Assembly: GCA_900541045.1 (NCBI GenBank)
Contig: UQID01000015.1
Coordinates: 1-58,430, forward strand
From: an uncultured Collinsella sp.
Lineage (GTDB): Bacteria; Actinomycetota; Coriobacteriia; Coriobacteriales; Coriobacteriaceae
Direction: 5' to 3'
Length of the DNA stretch: 58,430 nucleotides
Position 1 is the stretch's first letter, and the number at the start of each line of letters is the position of its first letter. The notes under the pieces were generated by a model. That model was not told the origin of the DNA. It saw only the letters and a program-made list of their open reading frames with translations, and ran no database searches. The position numbers and the translations under genes are program-made. This document shows positions 54,413 through 58,430 of the stretch, piece after piece.

Positions 54413-56635
54413 CTACACGATTTGATTCACGTGCGTCTCGTCGTCGAACTTGGCGGCGCCGGGCTCAACGTCCTGGGGAGCGGCGGCGTCCACCAGAGCC
54501 TGCTTGAGCTCGGTGTACTGACGCTCGACCTCGCCCTCGGCCCAGACCTGGTCGGCGATAGCGTCGACCTGGCAGGCGGAGAACTTGTCCTCGGGCGTGT
54601 GCGAGACCGGGTCGACCTTGTGAATGGTCAGCTCGTTGCACTTGCCGATCCACCACTGGTAGGTCATGTAGACCGTGCCCTTGTTGATACGGTCGCTCAC
54701 GTCGGCGCGGCTGTATACCTGGCCGCGGCGGCTGTGAATCGAGACGATGTCGCCGTTCTTGATGCCGCGCGCCTGGGCATCCGCGGGATTCATGCGGACA
54801 AAGCCGGGCTCGTCGGCGAGCAGCGCCAGCGTCTTGCAGTTGCCGGTCATCGAACGGCAGCTGTAGTGGCCGACCTCGCGGACGGTGCACAGAATGAGCG
54901 GGTACTCATCGTCGGGAAGCTCGGAGGGCGCCTCCCAGTCGTGCGCCATCAGGTTGGCGCGGCCGTCCTTGGTGGTGAACTTGCCACCAGCGAACATGTC
55001 GGCCGTGCCGTGGTCGTTCACATCGGTGCTCTTGACCGGCCACTGGGCGTAACCGCCCTCGGGAGCCATCTTCTCGTAGGTTGCGCCCACAAAGTTGGGG
55101 CACAGGCTAATGCACTCGTTCCAGATCTGCTCGGTGTTGTCGTAGTGCATGGGGTAGCCCATGCGCGTGGACAGGTCCGCGAAGATCTCCCAGTCGTGAC
55201 GGCACTCGCCCTTGGGCGGAACGGCCGCGTCAAAGTGCTGGAAGCTACGGTCGGATGCGGTAAAGACACCCTCGTGCTCGCCCCAAGAGGTAGCGGGCAG
55301 GATGACGTCGGCGAGCATGGTCGTCTGCGTCATAAAGATGTCCTGGCAAATGAACAGATCCAGCTCGGAGAGCGTCTTGCGCATACCGGCCGAATCGGGC
55401 TCGGTCTGCACCGGGTCCTCGCCGTAGTTGTAGAAGCAGTGCACCTTGCCCTCGTCGACCAGGTGGCCCAGGTCGGTGAGCTTGTAGCCCTCCTCGAGCG
55501 GGAGCTTTTCCTCGGGCACGCCCCAAGCCTTGGCAAACTTGGCACGCACTGCCGGGTCGGTGACCTTCTGGTAGCCAGGGTACAGGTTGGGCAGCATGCC
55601 CATATCGCAGGAGCCCTGGACGTTGTTCTGGCCACGCACGGGCGCGAGGCCGGAATTGGGTTTGCCGATCTGGCCGGCAACGCAGGCGATGGAGGCGATG
55701 GTGTGCACCGTCTTCAGGTTCTGCTTCTGCTGGCATACGCCCATACCCCAGCCAATGATGGCAGAGGGCTTCGCCGTGGCGTACATCTCGGCAGCTTGAT
55801 GGATCAATGCGGGCTCGACACCCGTGATGTCCTGTACGGATTCGGGAGTGTAGTTCTTGATGGTCTCCCACCACTCGTCAAAGCCGTTCGTGTGTTCGGC
55901 GACGAATTCCTTGTCGTAGAGGCCATCGTTGACCAAGCAGTTGGCAAAGGCGTTGAGGAACGCGACATTGCAACCGTTCTTGATCGGAAGGTAGATATCG
56001 GCGATACGCGCAGTTTCGATATGGCGCGGGTCGGCGACGATGATCTTGCAACCCTTTTCTTTGGCTCGCACGATACGCCTTGCGACGATGGGGTGCGAAT
56101 CGGCAGGGTTATAGCCGAAGAGGAAAATGCAGCCCGCATCCTCCATACCGGGGATGGAGCATGACATGCAACCTGAACCAACCGTGTCCATCAGACCGAG
56201 GACAGTAGGGCCGTGTCAAGTACGGGCGCAGTTGTCCACGCTGTGGGTGCCGATGCACGCACGCGTAAACTTCTGCATGACGTAGTTCGCCTCATTGCCG
56301 CCGCCTCGCGAAGAGCCGGTGGTCATGACAGCGTTAGGACCATATTCGTCAATTATGGCCTGCATCTTAGATGCGGTGAAATCCAGTGCCTCGTCCCAGC
56401 TTACGCGCTCAAGATCCGCGCCCTTGGTGCGGCGGATCATCGGGTGCAGTACGCGAGGAGTCAAGATCTTGGTGTCGTTGATGAAGTCGTAGCCGCTCAT
56501 GCCCTTAAGGCACAGCTCGCTCTGGTTGGTGATGCCGTTGAGCGGTTCGGTACCCACGACCTGGCCGTTTTGGACCAGGAGGTTAAACTGGCAACCGGCG
56601 CCGCAGTACGGGCAGATCACTTTATGCTTCTCCAT
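54413..56635 (-). CDS. fdhF: Formate dehydrogenase H, selenocysteine-containing
   Basis: The gene is one frame across an in-frame TGA (56216-56218) that should be read as selenocysteine, giving about 740 residues. The flanks NCART-U-HGPTVLGLM match the FdhH active site, and Sec falls at residue 140, as in E. coli FdhH. The N-terminus has the [4Fe-4S] motif CPYCGAGC (residues 8-15) with a fourth Cys in SELCLKG. Bis-MGD segments include SSRGGGNEANYVMQKF and GWGMGVCQQKQN. It oxidises formate to CO2 in the cytoplasm and feeds electrons to HyfA/HydN. I place the start at the ATG at 56635, after GGAGGG. Naive annotation splits it in two. selA, selB and selC are nearby. Confidence 0.96.
56185..56204 (-). 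promoter_or_regulatory. SECIS-like hairpin of fdhF
   Basis: Eleven bases after the TGA, TGTCC pairs with GGACA. A further TC/GA pair with one bulged U closes a GGTCT loop, closely resembling the GGUCU apex and bulged U of the E. coli fdhF SECIS that SelB binds. Confidence 0.85.
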
Positions 56636-56709
56636 GACACCCTCCTTCCTTTCTCTGCTACCGAATACTCGGTACTTATTTGACAATCATTGGGCCTGTC
56701 GCCCGACGC

Positions 56710-57228
56710 TTACGCCTCGTTTTCGATGGTGGCGCGAGCACGCTCGGCAGTCAGTTCTGCCAGACGCTCCTCGTCTACCAGGGTGAGACCCTTGGTCGGA
56801 CACGCCTCGGCACACGCCGGACCGCCGGGACGGTCCACGCACAGGTCGCACTTGAGCACGAAGCTCTTAGTCTGCGAACCCACGCGCACGTCGCCCATCA
56901 AGACGGGGACCTGCGTGGTTGCCACGCTCACGGCGCCAAAGGGGCATGCCATGACACAGCTCTTGCAACCGATGCAGTTGTCCTCGTTGACGCCGATGCG
57001 ATGGTTCTTTGGATCAAAGAACAAGGCGCCCGTAGGGCAGGCCTTGGCGCACGGAGCGTCCTCGCAGTGGTGACATGCCACCGGCGCGGAAATCTCGTAG
57101 GTGCGCGTTACGCGCAAGCGAGGTGCGGCGATGTTGCCGGGAATATCGTGTGCCTCGATGCACGCCGCCATACAGGTTTGGCACCCAATGCAGCGTGAAG
57201 AATCAGCCACGACTCGTTTATTGCCCAT
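56710..57228 (-). CDS. hydN: HydN/HycB-like four-cluster ferredoxin
   Basis: The roughly 172-residue protein has four motifs: CIGCQTCMAACIEAH, CHHCEDAPCAKACP, CIGCKSCVMACP and CDLCVDRPGGPACAEACP. HydN-type proteins accompany fdhF and shuttle electrons or help FdhF function. It is the first gene of the formate cluster, 74 bases upstream of fdhF. The ATG at 57228 has GGAGGGAG upstream. An in-frame ATG at 57339 also has GGAGG ten bases before it and would add a 37-residue extension, so a longer form or coupled leader is possible. Whether it is HydN or HycB cannot be separated by sequence alone. Confidence 0.88.
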   Translation of the reverse strand: MGNKRVVADSSRCIGCQTCMAACIEAHDIPGNIAAPRLRVTRTYEISAPVACHHCEDAPCAKACPTGALFFDPKNHRIGVNEDNCIGCKSCVMACPFGAVSVATTQVPVLMGDVRVGSQTKSFVLKCDLCVDRPGGPACAEACPTKGLTLVDEERLAELTAERARATIENEA

Positions 57229-57407
57229 GTTGTTCACTCCCTCCTGAATCCCATGCCGGAGAGACCCTGTCGACGTTGCCCCGGACCGCCCGTGGTCCAG
57301 CATCGGCGTATCGAAGCGCATGCGGCGAAACAGGCGCATCGATAGAGTTCCTCCAACGATATACAGGCTAAATATACGCAGTTGCAGGTGGCAAACTTGA
57401 GCATAGG

Positions 57408-57433
57408 CCCTGCAATACGGGTGTATTGCAGGG
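57408..57433. promoter_or_regulatory. Palindrome upstream of formate cluster
   Basis: CCCTGCAATAC-gggt-GTATTGCAGGG is a perfect 11-bp dyad with a 4-base centre, 180 bases upstream of the hydN start in the divergent space with the antitoxin gene. It is operator-like; it could alternatively be a hairpin (plus side followed by GTTTTGG). Confidence 0.5.
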
Positions 57434-57560
57434 GTTTTGGCAGGTTGGAATTATTCTCTAGAAGCTATAAAGGTGAGTGTATTACATGCGTACACCTCTG
57501 AGATTTTTACGCGCTCTCATTTTGGATGTACTACGCTTGTATTCGTGTTAATGGTTATTT

Positions 57561-57600
57561 ACTTGAGCGAAATAAAGTAATCGTTATAAGATGCTCAAGT
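57561..57600 (+). promoter_or_regulatory. Promoter and inverted repeat of toxin-antitoxin operon
   Basis: TTGAGC (57563-57568) and TATAAG (57585-57590), 16 bases apart, make a plausible promoter. ACTTGAGC (57561-57568) and GCTCAAGT (57593-57600) form an 8-bp inverted repeat bracketing it, a likely site for autorepression by the antitoxin. Confidence 0.55.
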
Positions 57601-57656
57601 ATCGGCACATGCCGCATTTGACCGACTATATTGCACGCTCATTAAGGGGGCCAGTG

Positions 57657-57980
57657 ATGTCATCGACTCAAAAAAGAGCCATCCTGCAGGTGCGCATTCG
57701 CGAGGAAGACAAGCAGCATGCCGAGCGTCTTTACGACGCCATGGGCACATCGCTCGCCGAGGCTGTCCGTTTATTTGTCGCGCAAAGCATTTTGATGCGC
57801 AAACTCCCCTTTCAGCCGGTCGCCGTGCGCTCAAAGGACGGCACCGCCGCCTATGAATCGCTCAAAGCATATGGTGACCCCAATCGCCGCGCCGAGGAGC
57901 GCAATGCCTGGATTGAATATCTTGCCACAGAAAGTGACGATTCGATTTTGGGCCCCGAGGAAGTAGATATCCATGAGTAG
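57657..57980 (+). CDS. RelB/DinJ-type antitoxin (ribbon-helix-helix)
   Basis: The 107-residue protein has an N-terminal RHH-type DNA-binding region (RAILQVRIREEDKQHAERLY, then GTSLAEAVRLFVAQSI), typical of RelB/DinJ antitoxins, and a C-terminal toxin-binding tail. I choose the ATG at 57657 with AGGGGG upstream; an earlier in-frame ATG at 57591 lies inside the promoter repeat. It overlaps the following PIN-domain gene by eight bases, as expected for a toxin-antitoxin pair. The usual partner of RelB is a RelE-type toxin, so pairing with a PIN protein is a little atypical. Confidence 0.78.
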   Translation: MSSTQKRAILQVRIREEDKQHAERLYDAMGTSLAEAVRLFVAQSILMRKLPFQPVAVRSKDGTAAYESLKAYGDPNRRAEERNAWIEYLATESDDSILGPEEVDIHE

Positions 57981-58428
57981 CACCATCATCGACGAGACCG
58001 TCATCCTGCGCTACCTGCTTGACGACGACGAAGTTCTTTCACCGCGCGCCGCCAAGGTCATCGCCACGCGCACCGCTCGCGTCTACCCCGAAATCATCAC
58101 GCGCGTCGTGGTCACACTGCGAGACGTCTATAAGGTTCCCCGCGTTGAGATTGCTGCGGCCATGAAAAGGCTGCTCGATGACGTCATGGTCGACGAGCCC
58201 ACCGTTGTCGCCCTTGCCGTCAAACTGTTCGGCAAAACGCATATGGACTTTACCGACTGCCTCCTCGCAGCCTGAACCGCCATCTACAACGATGATGTCG
58301 TGAGCTTTGGCAAGCCCATCATCCAAGGCATGATCGATTACCGCCGCAAGCGTCAAACCGCAGCCGAAGCCCACAGCCGCAGCACCGACTCCACCATCGA
58401 CAAACTCCGCCACCGCCCCCGCAGCTAA
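57973..58428 (+). pseudogene. PIN-domain toxin, interrupted by in-frame TGA
   Basis: The frame starts IIDETVILRYLLDDDEVLSP, the usual PIN opening with its first acidic residue, and reaches MDFTDCLLAA before TGA at 58273-58275. The same frame then continues for 50 codons (IYNDDVVSFGKPIIQGMIDY...) to TAA at 58426, matching the expected PIN C-terminus. The fourth acidic position (usually SFD) reads SFG. It is most simply a nonsense-mutated ribonuclease toxin beside an intact antitoxin. Readthrough as selenocysteine is unlikely, since no clear SECIS follows. Confidence 0.65.
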
Positions 58429-58430
58429 CC

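Noticed and set aside
56216..56686. fdhF as two separate genes or a frame-disrupted pseudogene
   Set aside because: The break is a TGA exactly at the Sec140 position, followed by a SECIS-like hairpin, with selA, selB and selC in the cluster. It is one functional selenoprotein gene.

Overview
The window looks like a chromosomal contig from a high-GC gut actinobacterium of the class Coriobacteriia, most likely Collinsella. This is inferred from gene content and codon usage; no search was run. The first 47 bases are not genomic. They match an Illumina Nextera i7 adapter, so the contig begins inside a 5'-truncated transglutaminase-like gene.

Layout. 48-643: truncated transglutaminase-like gene. 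About 668-2045: decayed IS256-family element with recognisable ends and a frameshifted transposase. 2131-12591 (minus strand): surface polysaccharide (capsule/EPS) locus. It reads from a NusG-like specialised antiterminator through an initiating sugar-phosphate transferase, four further glycosyltransferases, a polysaccharide pyruvyl transferase paired with an F420-hydrogenase-beta-like iron-sulfur protein, a Wzy-type polymerase and a Wzx-type flippase. The distal part is clearly AT-richer than the rest of the window and looks transferred. One glycosyltransferase ends in a G9 tract.

12927-34369: mostly housekeeping genes. These are thrS, a zinc-ribbon membrane protein, a GlpA/GlpB-like FAD oxidoreductase operon with a DUF1667 protein, an M24 Xaa-Pro peptidase, folC, valS, clpX-clpP-tig, tRNA-Leu(UAG), a two-gene xanthine-dehydrogenase-type molybdenum hydroxylase and gdhA. 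Between the zinc-ribbon gene and the FAD operon (15430-15805) is an unusual array: ten copies of a 15-bp repeat in strictly alternating orientation, separated by unrelated spacers of 25 bp (one of 26). A second repeat family, a roughly 67-bp hairpin, occurs four times between genes. Two further long hairpins flank valS.

34626-57228 (minus strand): a formate and selenium supercluster. A HydN/HycB-like ferredoxin and selenocysteine-containing formate dehydrogenase H (fdhF, Sec140, with a visible SECIS-like hairpin) precede a complete Hyf-type membrane hydrogenase (hyfABCDEFGHI). Then come the maturation genes hycH and hycI, the formate channel focA and an orphan molybdopterin oxidoreductase. 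Next are selA, selB and tRNA-Sec (selC), followed by mobA and a DUF3343 putative Se/S carrier. The cluster therefore encodes both the formate-hydrogenlyase machinery and much of what is needed to make its selenocysteine and molybdenum cofactor. Formate would enter through FocA, be oxidised by FdhF, and its electrons would pass through HydN/HyfA-type ferredoxins to the [NiFe] hydrogenase. The three antiporter-like subunits suggest coupling to ion movement.

57561-58430: a RelB/DinJ-type antitoxin and a PIN-domain toxin interrupted by an in-frame TGA, at the end of the contig.
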